DNA of 64,000 bases from Roseovarius sp. 217 (GTDB lineage: Bacteria > Pseudomonadota > Alphaproteobacteria > Rhodobacterales > Rhodobacteraceae). The DNA lies in assembly GCF_000152845.1 (NCBI RefSeq), contig NZ_CH902584.1, positions 1,600,886-1,664,885 on the forward strand, given 5' to 3'. The notes below the pieces were generated by a model. The model saw nothing but the letters and a program-made list of their open reading frames with translations. It made no database searches and had not been told where the DNA came from. Numbering within the stretch: the stretch's first letter is position 1; every line of letters starts with the position of its first letter. Position numbers and translations under genes: made by a program. Of this stretch, positions 46,890-55,527 are shown in pieces.

Positions 46890-47381
46890 TTAGACATCCT
46901 GCCGTGCGATTTCCGTAATCAAAACGCCGAGGACCGCATCGCCGAGAACATCGGTTGCGACGTCGAGAAGCGCAGAGCGCAGGACGTCCATATTCCTCGC
47001 CTGAGTGAACGCACCGTCAAATCCACCCATGTTTGCATGATCAAACAGGGCCTGCAGGAATACGTCCCTCAGCTTCGGTTCACGATCATAGACTTCCGCG
47101 CTTCGCCCCACTCCAGTTTCAACGCTCAGGGACATGACCATCAATGCGCTGATCATATTCTTGTCGACAACAGGAATGACGAACTGGTTGTTCAGTTTTA
47201 CAATTTCAGTTGGGTCTTCTTGAGGCGACGCTTGCTCCGAGTGGTCCGGGTGTGCGGCGTCTGGGGCATGCGACGTGTCTGTACCCGGAGACTCCGGATC
47301 TGGCTTGAGAAAAATTCCCGCCCCGGCGCCCGCCGCGACTCCGATGGCAAGCAGGAGGATCGGTAGCAATTTTGCACTCAT
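46890..47381 (-). CDS. fliL: FliL-family basal-body-associated protein
   Basis: A 163-residue protein with one N-terminal membrane segment (residues 4-25, 'LLPILLLAIGVAAGAGAGIF'), an acidic linker, then a FliL domain: 'IVKLNNQFVIPVVDKNMISA', 'REPKLRDVFLQALFDHANMG' and 'VLGVLITEIARQDV' at the end. FliL supports stator function around the basal body. It is the last gene of the flgB-to-fliL operon and is intact. Confidence 0.86.
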   Translation of the reverse strand: MSAKLLPILLLAIGVAAGAGAGIFLKPDPESPGTDTSHAPDAAHPDHSEQASPQEDPTEIVKLNNQFVIPVVDKNMISALMVMSLSVETGVGRSAEVYDREPKLRDVFLQALFDHANMGGFDGAFTQARNMDVLRSALLDVATDVLGDAVLGVLITEIARQDV

Positions 47382-47404
47382 CGTTCGTTTCCTTTGAGAA
47401 AGAG

Positions 47405-48140
47405 TCAGAATGGTAAAATGGCGTCGAGAACTTGTTGGCCAATCCGGGGTTGCTGCACATCAGTGATCTGACCGCGCCCTCCGTAAGAAATCCGCGCGGC
47501 GGCAATCTTGTCATAGGTGATCTCATTCTGCCGTGAAATGTCCTCGGGGCGGACAAAGCCAGAGACCAGCAACTCGCGCAGTTCGAAGTTTACCCGCACC
47601 TCTTGTGATCCTTGGATTTCCAATACGCCGTTTTGGCAGGACCTGCATCACCGTGGCTGCTACCCTAAGGGTCAACTCTTCGCTCCGGCTGACCGACCCA
47701 TCCCCGCCTGATTGGCTGGAAGAGCTTATGTCGACCGCAGACTCAAGGCTGGCCCCTTCAGGCAAGCTCCGATTGATCCGTTGTGGGAGGCCAAAAAGAC
47801 CGGGGATTGCAAGGTCCTCAGTGCTTCCGCGGGAGCGCGATGTAGAGTTCGAGATTTCCGCCGCTTCGTCGATCTCTATCACGACTGTCATGATGTCGCC
47901 GCGCTGTGCCGCGCGCCTGTCGCCCAAAAGGGATTGCTTGCCCCCACTCCAGAGTGACGCGCGTTGGAACGGCGTGTCGTGCGGTGCCGTGAGAGGCAAG
48001 CCGGGATTAAGCATTGCAAGCTGCTCGGTGGAATTCATTGTTGGAGTGAAACTGGGAGGCTTGCCTATGTGATCCATACGGTCGCAGGCGGCAAGGAACG
48101 AAAGCAATCCGATTAGAATTGGATATCTAAGGTCAAGCAT
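47405..48140 (-). pseudogene. flgH: flgH (L-ring protein), frameshifted
   Basis: The frame starts at 48140 with a lipoprotein signal (L-A-A-C, Cys19) and normal FlgH sequence ('SLWSGGKQSLLGDRRAAQRG' ... 'SVSRSEELTLRVAATVMQVL'). It then goes out of frame and stops at 47523. The correct continuation, 'LPNGVLEIQGSQEVRVNFEL' to 'QQPRIGQQVLDAILPF', lies in another frame down to 47405. The switch is at the AAAA run (47631-47634, plus-strand TTTT); three A would restore FlgH. The predicted product lacks the C-terminal third. Confidence 0.92.
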
Positions 48141-48148
48141 CGCCGCTC

Positions 48149-48568
48149 CTATCGTGAGACCAGGATGTGACCGGTCTGAGTGACACGGCCCGAGACAGTG
48201 GCGCGCGACGCAAGGTTCATCACGCGGACATAATCACCGACCCCTGCGCGCGAGAGAGAGCGGCCTTCCGTCTCGATTCTCAGGCCACTGTGTGCGTAAA
48301 CCAGTGGCACGATCTGGTTGCGTTCGATGACGGTGGGCGGTCCCACGTCCACCGCCCGGATTTGACGCCCGGGATACAGAGCGACACGGACTTCCTGACC
48401 AATCAGATCGTGCAGCGTGACATCGGAGATGCCTTCGCCTGGTTTCAGTAAAAGATCGGCGGGGCCAAGAACCTCCTGAGCGCGGATCGTGCGGGTGGCC
48501 ACGACCATATCGGCGAGAGCTGGGTTTGCGATTATAAGCATCAGAAAAGACGTGAGAAACCGCATCAT
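48149..48568 (-). CDS. flgA: Flagella basal body P-ring formation protein FlgA
   Basis: The 139-residue periplasmic chaperone for FlgI has a signal peptide of about 19 residues ('LTSFLMLIIANPALA') and an SAF-type domain: 'ATRTIRAQEVLGPADLLLKP', 'LYPGRQIRAVDV' and 'IVPLVYAHSGLRIETEGRSL' near the C-terminus. Start and flgG stop overlap at ATGA. It is intact. Confidence 0.92.
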   Translation of the reverse strand: MMRFLTSFLMLIIANPALADMVVATRTIRAQEVLGPADLLLKPGEGISDVTLHDLIGQEVRVALYPGRQIRAVDVGPPTVIERNQIVPLVYAHSGLRIETEGRSLSRAGVGDYVRVMNLASRATVSGRVTQTGHILVSR

Positions 48569-49350
48569 CGTACCTGCGTTGTCGCGCTGAGCATCTGGTC
48601 TGCAGCGGTGATCACCTTGGCGTTCAACTCGTAACCACGCTGCGCCTCGATCAGTTCGGTAATCTCGCGCACCGGATCGACCGAGCTATCCTCGAGGTAG
48701 CCTTGGCGCAGGGTGCCAAGCCCGTCTTGTCCCGCGGTGGTGACATTTGCAGGACCAGAGGCCTCAGTTTCGACAAAGAGGTTGCTGCCGATCGCCTCAA
48801 GCCCCTTGGGATTGCTGAAACCCGCTAGATCCAATTGGCCAAGTTGTTGCGCCTCGGCATTGTCTTGAAAGAACGCGAATACTTCGCCTTCGGCGTTGAT
48901 GGTGATACTGCGGGCATCCTCTGGGATGGTGATTTCAGGGGCGACAGGAAAGCCCTCGGAGTTGACGATAATCCCGTCAGCTGAGCGTTTGAGCGCGCCG
49001 TCACGGGTATATGCGGCCTGGCCAGAGGGCAAAGTGACCTCTAGATAGCCATTGCCTTCGATCGCCACGTCCAGATCGCCGTTGGTCTGCGAGAGTGATC
49101 CCTGAGCAAGTTGTACGGAAATCGCCGCAGGACGTACGCCAAGCCCAAGCTGCACACCGGTGGGCAGGACCGTGCCATCGGTGGCATTTATGGTGCCCGC
49201 GCGGGCCAGTTGCTGATAATGCAGATCAGCGAATTCGGCCCGTCGTGCATTGTAGCCGGTGGTGGACATATTGGCGAGGTTGTTCGAGATGGTCTCGACC
49301 CGCATCTGCTGGGCGGCCATGCCGGTTGCGGCGATCTTGAGGATATGCAT
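48565..49350 (-). CDS. flgG: Flagellar distal rod protein FlgG
   Basis: A 261-residue rod protein. 'MHILKIAATGMAAQQMRVET' and 'ISNNLANMSTTGYNARRAEF' form the N-terminal rod motif, and 'ELIEAQRGYELNAKVITAAD' is the C-terminal one. The middle 'LEVTLPSGQAAYTRDGALKR' is typical of FlgG. It has AAGGA ahead of the ATG. It is intact. Confidence 0.96.
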   Translation of the reverse strand: MHILKIAATGMAAQQMRVETISNNLANMSTTGYNARRAEFADLHYQQLARAGTINATDGTVLPTGVQLGLGVRPAAISVQLAQGSLSQTNGDLDVAIEGNGYLEVTLPSGQAAYTRDGALKRSADGIIVNSEGFPVAPEITIPEDARSITINAEGEVFAFFQDNAEAQQLGQLDLAGFSNPKGLEAIGSNLFVETEASGPANVTTAGQDGLGTLRQGYLEDSSVDPVREITELIEAQRGYELNAKVITAADQMLSATTQVR

Positions 49351-49364
49351 GATGCGTTCCTTGG

Positions 49365-50078
49365 TTAACGGACAAGGGAGTCGAGCGCGGTCATCACCCG
49401 CTCGTTTTCAGAATCAAGAAAGCTCTGGCCCATCTCATAGGCGCGCTGGACCTCGATCATGCGGGCGATCTGGCCGATTGGATCGACATTGGCACCTTCG
49501 AGAAAGCCTTGGAGCACGCGACCGTCTTCGACCGGCTCAAAGCCGCCGTTGGTGCGGAACAAGACACCGTCCTCGCGGATCACGTCCAAGCTGTCGATCG
49601 GGCGCACGAGGCCAATCTGGGCCAGGGGGCGGCCATTATCGCTGAGCGTGCCATCCGGCGAGAGACCAATGCTCTTGGCGTCTGGTGGTACAAAGACTGG
49701 CGCGCCGCCCGCATCCAGAACGCGGAACCCGTCCGGCGTCACAAGATCACCCTGCGCAGAAAGCGTGAAAGCTCCCGCGCGTGTGAGGCGTTCGCCCGAA
49801 GGCGTTTCAATCAGAAAGAATCCCTCGCCCTCAATGGCCAGATCAAGCGTGCCGCCGGTCGGCCTCAACGGCCCTTGCACTGTCGAGGTCATCCGCACAT
49901 TGCCCTGCGCCATCGAGAGAGACGGGCCACCCTCGGAACGCTTGACGAACTCGGAAAAAATCAGCCCCTCCTGACGGTAGCCGGTGGTCGCAGCATTGGC
50001 GATGTTGTTGGCGACCACCTGCAATTCGCGCAACAGGCCCGATTGCCGGGTGAGGGTCGTATAGCCTGCAGTTTCCAA
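49365..50078 (-). CDS. flgF: Flagellar proximal rod protein FlgF
   Basis: A 237-residue rod protein that starts at TTG 50078, one base after the fliQ stop, with AGGAGG six bases upstream. 'RQSGLLRELQVVANNIANAA' with 'TTGYRQEGLIFSEFV' and the C-terminal 'RMIEVQRAYEMGQSFLDSEN' show the family. 'LDLAIEGEGFFLIETPSGER' is the usual central motif. It is intact. Confidence 0.94.
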   Translation of the reverse strand: METAGYTTLTRQSGLLRELQVVANNIANAATTGYRQEGLIFSEFVKRSEGGPSLSMAQGNVRMTSTVQGPLRPTGGTLDLAIEGEGFFLIETPSGERLTRAGAFTLSAQGDLVTPDGFRVLDAGGAPVFVPPDAKSIGLSPDGTLSDNGRPLAQIGLVRPIDSLDVIREDGVLFRTNGGFEPVEDGRVLQGFLEGANVDPIGQIARMIEVQRAYEMGQSFLDSENERVMTALDSLVR

Positions 50079-50079
50079 C

Positions 50080-50349
50080 TCAGCCTCCTGTAATGATCGG
50101 GATCAGCCGGTCCTGAAAGAACCTCACCAGCGTTTGTGTCATGAACCCCATGGTGACCCAGAACACGACGATGATGGCCCCGAGTTTGGGGACAAAGGTC
50201 AGCGTCAGTTCCTGAATCGAGGTGAGGGCCTGAAAGAGCCCGACAACGAGGCCCGCCAGAAGTGCAACGGTCAGGATCGGAAAGGATATGATCACTGAAA
50301 TCCAAAGCGCCTCGCGCAATGTGTCAAAGAACAGAACCTCGTTGAGCAT
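50080..50349 (-). CDS. fliQ: Flagellar export protein FliQ
   Basis: An 89-residue gate subunit with two membrane segments. 'ALWISVIISFPILTVALLAG' is followed by 'LVVGLFQALTSIQELTLTFV' with the conserved Q-x-x-T-Q/I-x-E-x-T-L-x-F pattern. The start at 50349 was chosen to match the family; the open frame extends to 50403. It lies between fliE and flgF. Confidence 0.95.
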   Translation of the reverse strand: MLNEVLFFDTLREALWISVIISFPILTVALLAGLVVGLFQALTSIQELTLTFVPKLGAIIVVFWVTMGFMTQTLVRFFQDRLIPIITGG

Positions 50350-50353
50350 GGGA

Positions 50354-50644
50354 TCACACCGGCATCCGTAGGATTTCCTGATATGCTTCCACCACTCGAT
50401 CACGCACCGTGATCACAGCCTCGACCGCCAGTTCTGTTTGTGCCAGTGCCTGCACGAGACTATGGGGATCGGCTTTGCCGATCATGGCTGACTTGGCGAC
50501 TTCCTCGCCCTCTTTGAGCGTTGCGGCAAAGTCCTTGGCGATGTTCTGAAATGCCGCTCCTCCGGTTCCCTGTCCAAGTGCCGGTTCTGTCGCGGTGCGT
50601 GTGGCGGTGTACTTTTGGGCGGCAGTCAGTGCTGTGATATCCAT
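50354..50644 (-). CDS. fliE: Flagellar hook-basal body adapter FliE
   Basis: A 96-residue protein that joins the MS ring to the rod. The C-terminal 'LVQALAQTELAVEAVITVRD' and 'RVVEAYQEILRMPV' match the FliE ending, including the K/R-x-x-E-A-Y-x-E-I-x-R-M-x-V motif. AGGAG precedes the ATG. It is intact, although its MS-ring partner FliF is truncated here. Confidence 0.95.
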   Translation of the reverse strand: MDITALTAAQKYTATRTATEPALGQGTGGAAFQNIAKDFAATLKEGEEVAKSAMIGKADPHSLVQALAQTELAVEAVITVRDRVVEAYQEILRMPV

Positions 50645-50656
50645 TCTGGCTCTCCT

Positions 50657-51049
50657 TTAACGGCGTAATAGGTCCATCAGCCCGGCAGACATTTGCCGGA
50701 CTTGATCGAACATCTTGAGATTGGCCTCGTAGCTGCGCTGCGCCTCGCGCGCGTCGGCAATTTCGATCATCAAATCGACGGTCGACCCTTGATAATGGCC
50801 GGTTTCATCCGCGAGCGGATGACTGGGATCATAGATTTTCTGAAGCTCGCGCCTGTCGAGGTTGACGCGGCTCACCTCTACGGCACCAGTACCCTCCGAT
50901 CCTGCAAAGGCCGTCTCGAAGGAAACGGTCTTTCGGCGGTATCCGGGGGTGTCGGCGTTGGCGATGTTTTCGGACACATGAACCAGTCGCTGTGCCTGAG
51001 CCTTGAGGCCACTGGCAGAAACTGAGAGGGCGTTGGAGAAATCGCTCAT
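50657..51049 (-). CDS. flgC: Flagellar proximal rod protein FlgC
   Basis: A 130-residue rod protein. 'SNALSVSASGLKAQAQRLVH' and 'VSENIANADTPGYRRKTVSF' are at the N-terminus, and 'IEIADAREAQRSYEANLKMF' at the C-terminus. Length and both terminal helices are normal for FlgC. It lies 9 bases after flgB. Confidence 0.95.
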   Translation of the reverse strand: MSDFSNALSVSASGLKAQAQRLVHVSENIANADTPGYRRKTVSFETAFAGSEGTGAVEVSRVNLDRRELQKIYDPSHPLADETGHYQGSTVDLMIEIADAREAQRSYEANLKMFDQVRQMSAGLMDLLRR

Positions 51050-51058
51050 CCTGCGCTC

Positions 51059-51448
51059 CTATCGCCGCCCGATCGCCGTGCGCAGCACGGCGAGCGAAGA
51101 CTTGTAGATCGCAAGCGCGCGGTCGTGTTGACGTTTGACATCGACCGCCCGCAGCATCTCAGTTTCAAGCGAGACAGAGTTGCCATTGGGGTCTTTGATC
51201 GCCGTTGGGTCTTCAGCCACGTCAAATCCGAGACGGTGATATTGTCCAAGAAGATGTCCGGTGCGGGTGGCACGGGAAACATGGGTCGTCTTGTCCGTCT
51301 CGTAGGACTCCGCAAAGGCGACGATATCTCGTGCGGCGTAATGCGGGGTATCGGCATTGGCCATGTTCTGTGACACGACAGCCTGACGCGCTCCGGCATG
51401 GCGGGCCATGGCATGGGCCATGCGAAAGATCTCAAGTTTTTCAAACAT
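51059..51448 (-). CDS. flgB: Flagellar proximal rod protein FlgB
   Basis: A 129-residue rod protein starting 'MFEKLEIFRMAHAMARHAGA', with the rod motif 'RQAVVSQNMANADTPHYAAR'. The start at 51448 follows GGGAG; the very long open frame upstream is antisense to fliI. It is the first gene of the nine-gene minus-strand rod/ring operon and divergent from fliI. Confidence 0.94.
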   Translation of the reverse strand: MFEKLEIFRMAHAMARHAGARQAVVSQNMANADTPHYAARDIVAFAESYETDKTTHVSRATRTGHLLGQYHRLGFDVAEDPTAIKDPNGNSVSLETEMLRAVDVKRQHDRALAIYKSSLAVLRTAIGRR

Positions 51449-51533
51449 CGGGGCTTCTCCCTCGATTGGCTTCAACCAAGGCTTAACCCTGATTCCTTTA
51501 GAAATTGTTTTCAGGACATGATTGGAGCGTTCG
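51449..51533. promoter_or_regulatory. Divergent flgB/fliI promoter region
   Basis: These 85 bases separate the two divergent flagellar operons and must hold both promoters unless read-through occurs. A TTAACC half-site (51483-51488), as in CtrA boxes, is present, but no full TTAA-N7-TTAA pair is seen. A short inverted pair, TTGGCTTCAACCAAGG (around 51467-51482), lies beside it. Confidence 0.4.
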
Positions 51534-52883
51534 ATGATCAGACAGGACATGGCAGGCCTCCGGGCTGAAATATCGGCGTTGCGGCCGATGCGGATGATGG
51601 GCCGGGTCTCTGCGGTGCAAGGAAGTTCCTTGCAGATCAGCGGTTTGTCTGCCGAGGCCCGGCTCGGGGATCGGGTCGTGATCCAACGCCGATCGGACGG
51701 GGCATTGCACGGAGAGGTGATCCGGCTCGAGGCCGCGTCCCTAGTTGTGTTGCCCGATACCAGTCCGGATGGCGTGGCGCTCGGGGATCGGGTGATCTTG
51801 GGCCAAGAGAATTCCGTCGCACCGTCACACTCGTGGTTGGGCCGGATCATCGACCCGTTCGGGGAGCCACTTGATGGGCGACCGTTGTTGCGTGGGGCCA
51901 ATATTCGGGCGTTGCGCGCTGACCCGCCAGCCCCTACGCGACGGCGCACGCTTGGCGCGCGTCTGGAAACCGGAATGGTGGCGTTCAATACCGTGCTGCC
52001 GATCGTTCGGGGGCAGCGCGTTGGATTATTTGCCGGATCAGGGGTGGGAAAATCCATGCTTCTGGGACATTTGGCGCGTCACATGCAGGCTGATGTCGTC
52101 GTGATCGCATTGATTGGAGAACGCGGGCGTGAGCTGCGGGAGTTCGTCGAGACTGTGCTGGGGCCGGAGGGCATGCGGCGTTCTGTGATCGTGGCCGCGA
52201 CATCTGACCGCTCGCCGCTCATTCGCCGACGCTGCGCCTGGACCGCGATGGCGGTCGCGGAGTTCTTTCGTGACGAGGGGAAGCAGGTTTTGTTTCTTGC
52301 CGATTCGATTACTCGGTTTGCCGAAGCGCATCGAGAGGTCGCGACAGCGGCTGGTGAAATGCCTGCCCTGCGTGGGTTTCCATCATCGACAGCACATCTG
52401 ATCATGTCGCTCTGTGAACGGGCGGGCCCAGGTGCCGAAAGTATGGGTGATATCACCGCTCTCTTGACGGTGCTGGTGGCGGGGTCTGACATGGACGAGC
52501 CGATTGCCGATATTCTGCGCGGAGTGCTGGATGGGCACGTGATCCTGGATCGTCAGATCGCCGAGCGGGGGCGATATCCTGCGATTGATCTATTGCGCTC
52601 CGTGTCGCGGAGCCTGCCGCGTGCTGCAAGTGACGAGGAGAATGCGTTGATCGCGCGCGCGCGCGCGCTACTGAGCAGCTATTCCCGCTCTGAGACCATG
52701 ATCAGGGCCGGGCTCTATGCCGAGGGAAGCGATCCGGAATTGGATCAGGCGATTCGAATCTGGCCAGACCTAGACGGATTTCTCGCAGATAAAGAGGCGG
52801 TTTCGGTCAAGAACAGTTTTGCCCGCCTCGGTGTCATCCTGAGGCGGGCTGGAACGCCGGTTGTGCGGGCTTCGTCGCAGTGA
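51534..52883 (+). CDS. fliI: Flagellum-specific ATPase FliI
   Basis: A 449-residue export ATPase related to the F1 beta subunit. Walker A is 'GLFAGSGVGKSMLLGHLARH' near residue 165, and 'VIALIGERGRELREFVE' near 185 contains the catalytic Glu. Walker B is 'VLFLADSITRFAEAHREVA' near 255, and 'DITALLTVLVAGSDMDEPIA' comes later. The start at 51534 has GGAG six bases upstream; a TTG at 51522 is less likely. It is intact and converges with the TerB-like gene. Confidence 0.96.
   Translation: MIRQDMAGLRAEISALRPMRMMGRVSAVQGSSLQISGLSAEARLGDRVVIQRRSDGALHGEVIRLEAASLVVLPDTSPDGVALGDRVILGQENSVAPSHSWLGRIIDPFGEPLDGRPLLRGANIRALRADPPAPTRRRTLGARLETGMVAFNTVLPIVRGQRVGLFAGSGVGKSMLLGHLARHMQADVVVIALIGERGRELREFVETVLGPEGMRRSVIVAATSDRSPLIRRRCAWTAMAVAEFFRDEGKQVLFLADSITRFAEAHREVATAAGEMPALRGFPSSTAHLIMSLCERAGPGAESMGDITALLTVLVAGSDMDEPIADILRGVLDGHVILDRQIAERGRYPAIDLLRSVSRSLPRAASDEENALIARARALLSSYSRSETMIRAGLYAEGSDPELDQAIRIWPDLDGFLADKEAVSVKNSFARLGVILRRAGTPVVRASSQ
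52652..52668. repeat. (CG)8 dinucleotide run inside fliI
   Basis: An uninterrupted alternating CG run of 17 bases encodes part of 'ALIARARALL'. The reading frame is intact here. Such runs are prone to slippage. Confidence 0.8.
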
Positions 52884-52889
52884 AGGCGC

Positions 52890-53315
52890 TTAGGCGGTCA
52901 TGTGCCGCGCCCGCGCGCCCCGCTCGATGGCCGCAGCATGGAGGCGGTCGATGTCGAGCTCGTAGCGGATTTCTTCGAGCAGGCGCAACTCGCGCTCATT
53001 GAGTGTCCCATCTGCGGCGGCCACATCGCAGGCGAGCGCGTAGGCGGTTTCGAACAGCCGCTCGGGAAGGTTTGCTCGCACAAGCCCAAAGAGCGCATCG
53101 AGCCCCTCTTCGACCGTGAAGAGATCGAGCACGGTCTGCGACATCACTCGGAGCCGGTCGAGGTCGTAATCGGCAAAGATCGGCAGGTTGTTCACCGTGC
53201 TCTCGATCTTGATGAGTTCTGCGGTGCGCATATCCTCATCCGAGGCCGAAACGGCGATCATCACCGCCACAAGGCAATCTTGCGGTGTGAGGGGATGTGG
53301 GATCGGATCAGACAT
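52890..53315 (-). CDS. TerB-family tellurite-resistance-like protein
   Basis: A 141-residue all-helical protein with the TerB/DjlA-type core: 'CLVAVMIAVSASDEDMRTAE' followed by 'ALACDVAAADGTLNERELRLLEEI' (residues about 91-114), the two acidic D-x-x-x metal-binding helices of this fold. TerB-like proteins occur far beyond tellurite resistance and usually have unknown roles. Its stop is seven bases from the fliI stop (convergent). Confidence 0.78.
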   Translation of the reverse strand: MSDPIPHPLTPQDCLVAVMIAVSASDEDMRTAELIKIESTVNNLPIFADYDLDRLRVMSQTVLDLFTVEEGLDALFGLVRANLPERLFETAYALACDVAAADGTLNERELRLLEEIRYELDIDRLHAAAIERGARARHMTA

Positions 53316-53435
53316 CTGCGGGCCTTTCGCACGGGGCTATGTTGCGGCGCAGAATATTGACTGTTCGGTCCCCCGGCAATAGGTAGCGGCGATGCCTTGC
53401 CGGTGTTTCGGCCAAGGGAAACTGGAGAGTGACCA

Positions 53436-55010
53436 ATGTCCGATCTGCGCGATGCCGCGATGAATTCGAAAGCCTGGCCTTTTGAAGAGGCGCGCCGCGT
53501 GCTCAAACGCTATGAAAAGGCCCCGCCGGAAAAGGGCTATGTGCTGTTTGAGACGGGTTACGGGCCGTCTGGCCTGCCGCATATTGGAACCTTTGGAGAG
53601 GTCCTGCGCACCACGATGATCCGGCGCGCGTTTGAGGTGATCAGCGATATTCCTACGCGTTTGATCTGCTTTTCCGACGATCTTGACGGGATGCGCAAGG
53701 TTCCGGGAAACGTGCCGAACCGCGAGATGCTCTTGGAGCACCTGCACAAGCCGTTGACGAGCGTCCCGGACCCCTTTGGCACGCATGAAAGCTTTGGTCA
53801 TCACAACAATGCGATGCTGCGGCGGTTCCTCGATACGTTCGGCTTTGAGTATGAATTTTACTCAGCGACGGATTTCTATCGCTCTGGTCAGTTCGACGAA
53901 GTCCTGCTGCGCGCGGCAGAACGCTATGACGACATCATGAAAATCATGCTCAAGTCGTTGCGAGAAGAACGACAGCAGACCTATTCGATCTTTTTGCCGA
54001 TCCATCCGGAAACTGGTCGCGTCCTCTATGTTCCGATGAAGGAGGTGAATGCCAAAGACGGCACCATCACCTTTGATGATGAGACAGGCCGTGAATGGAC
54101 GCTGCCGGTGACAGGTGGCCACGTCAAGCTACAATGGAAACCTGATTTTGGTGCCCGATGGGCAGCCCTTGGCGTCGATTTTGAGATGTATGGCAAGGAC
54201 CATTCGACCAATACGCCGATCTACGACGGCATCTGTCGGGCGCTCGGCGCGCCTGCGCCAGAACATTTCACGTATGAACTGTTTCTGGATGAAGGCGGGC
54301 AGAAGATTTCCAAGTCTTCCGGAAATGGTGTCTCGATCGACCAATGGCTGACCTATGCCGCGACCGAGAGTCTGTCCTATTTCATGTTTCAAAAGCCCAA
54401 GACCGCCAAGCGGATGCATTTTGACGTGATCCCCAAGGCCGTCGATGAATATCACCAGCAATTGCGCGCTTATGCGGATCAGACGCTGGACCAGCAGCTG
54501 GCTAACCCAGTTTGGCATATCCACGGCGGGGCTGTGCCAGAAAGCCGGATGGTCGTGCCATTCTCGATGCTTCTCAACCTCGCCTCGGTTTCGGCCGCGC
54601 GGGACAAGGAAACTCTCTGGGGCTTTATCCGTCGCTATGCGCCTGACGCAACGGCACAGACACATCCTGATCTCGACGCAGCGGCGGGGTATGCGGTCAA
54701 GTATTACGAGGATTTCGTCGCACCGGCCAAGACCTACCGCGCGCCCACGGATCTGGAGCGTGAGGCGCTGATGGATCTGCGCAACCACCTCGCCGCCTAT
54801 GATGGCCCAGCTGAGGATGAGGCACTTCAATCCATCGTCTATTCGGTCGGACGTGATCGGTTCGATCCGCTGCGCGACTGGTTCAAGGCGCTCTACGAAG
54901 TGCTGCTCGGCGCGTCTCAGGGGCCACGGTTTGGGGGGTTCATTGCCCTCTATGGCGTGGCCGAGACTGTGACGCTCATCGACAAGGGGCTTGCGGGCGA
55001 GTTGTCGTAA
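53436..55010 (+). CDS. lysS: Lysyl-tRNA synthetase, class I
   Basis: A 524-residue class I (archaeal-type) lysyl-tRNA synthetase. The adenylate-site motif appears as H-I-G-T at 49-52 in '[20 protein letters not shown]', and the KMSKS-type loop as '[18 protein letters not shown]' near residue 290. Alphaproteobacteria commonly use this class I enzyme in place of the class II LysS. The start at 53436 gives the family's '[20 protein letters not shown]' opening. Confidence 0.95.
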   Translation: MSDLRDAAMNSKAWPFEEARRVLKRYEKAPPEKGYVLFETGYGPSGLPHIGTFGEVLRTTMIRRAFEVISDIPTRLICFSDDLDGMRKVPGNVPNREMLLEHLHKPLTSVPDPFGTHESFGHHNNAMLRRFLDTFGFEYEFYSATDFYRSGQFDEVLLRAAERYDDIMKIMLKSLREERQQTYSIFLPIHPETGRVLYVPMKEVNAKDGTITFDDETGREWTLPVTGGHVKLQWKPDFGARWAALGVDFEMYGKDHSTNTPIYDGICRALGAPAPEHFTYELFLDEGGQKISKSSGNGVSIDQWLTYAATESLSYFMFQKPKTAKRMHFDVIPKAVDEYHQQLRAYADQTLDQQLANPVWHIHGGAVPESRMVVPFSMLLNLASVSAARDKETLWGFIRRYAPDATAQTHPDLDAAAGYAVKYYEDFVAPAKTYRAPTDLEREALMDLRNHLAAYDGPAEDEALQSIVYSVGRDRFDPLRDWFKALYEVLLGASQGPRFGGFIALYGVAETVTLIDKGLAGELS

Positions 55011-55072
55011 TCAGGATCGTTGCGCGGGTGGGATGCGCTTGCTACCCTTGCCGAAAAACAAAGGGGCGAGCG

Positions 55073-55471
55073 ATGCGTACAATGACAGTTCTGATCGCAT
55101 TGGCTGTGGCGGCCTGCGCCCAGACGATTTCGATGCCGGATGCCAGCGAAGGCGCGGTAATTTACAATGCCAATTGCGCACAATGCCATGGGGCATCAGG
55201 CAAGGGCGATGGTCCTTGGGCGACCGATCTGTCGCCGCGTCCTGCGGACCTGACACAGCTCTCCAAGGCCGGTGTCTTTCCGCGTGCGCGTGTTTTGTCG
55301 GTGATTGATGGCTATGACCGCACAGGTCTTCCGGGGCAGGAGATGCCCGAGTTCGGTCTCTTACTGGAAGGCGATACCGTACCCGTGGATGTGGGGGATG
55401 GTGTTTTCACTCCGACGCCACGACCGTTGGCTGCTCTTATGGCCTATCTTCAGAGCATTCAGGCTCAGTAA
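55073..55471 (+). CDS. Lipoprotein c-type cytochrome
   Basis: A 132-residue protein with a short lipoprotein signal (V-A-A-C, Cys15) and a single haem c motif C-A-Q-C-H near residue 37, in 'GAVIYNANCAQCHGASGKGD'. A likely axial Met lies in 'PGQEMPEFG' near residue 88. It would be membrane-anchored in the periplasm. Electron partner unknown. It is followed by a bidirectional terminator. Confidence 0.85.
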   Translation: MRTMTVLIALAVAACAQTISMPDASEGAVIYNANCAQCHGASGKGDGPWATDLSPRPADLTQLSKAGVFPRARVLSVIDGYDRTGLPGQEMPEFGLLLEGDTVPVDVGDGVFTPTPRPLAALMAYLQSIQAQ

Positions 55472-55475
55472 CGCA

Positions 55476-55510
55476 GAATGTGACTGACCAGAGGGCGATC
55501 AGTCACATTC
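55476..55510. terminator. Bidirectional terminator, 12-bp perfect inverted repeat
   Basis: GAATGTGACTGA (55476-55487) and its exact complement (55499-55510) are separated by 11 bases, between two convergent genes. There is no long T-run on either side. Confidence 0.6.
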
Positions 55511-55527
55511 TTCGATCTCACTTACCT

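Noticed and set aside
51450..52057. Long minus-strand extension of the flgB frame
   Set aside because: It is antisense to fliI. FlgB similarity and a ribosome site begin at 51448.
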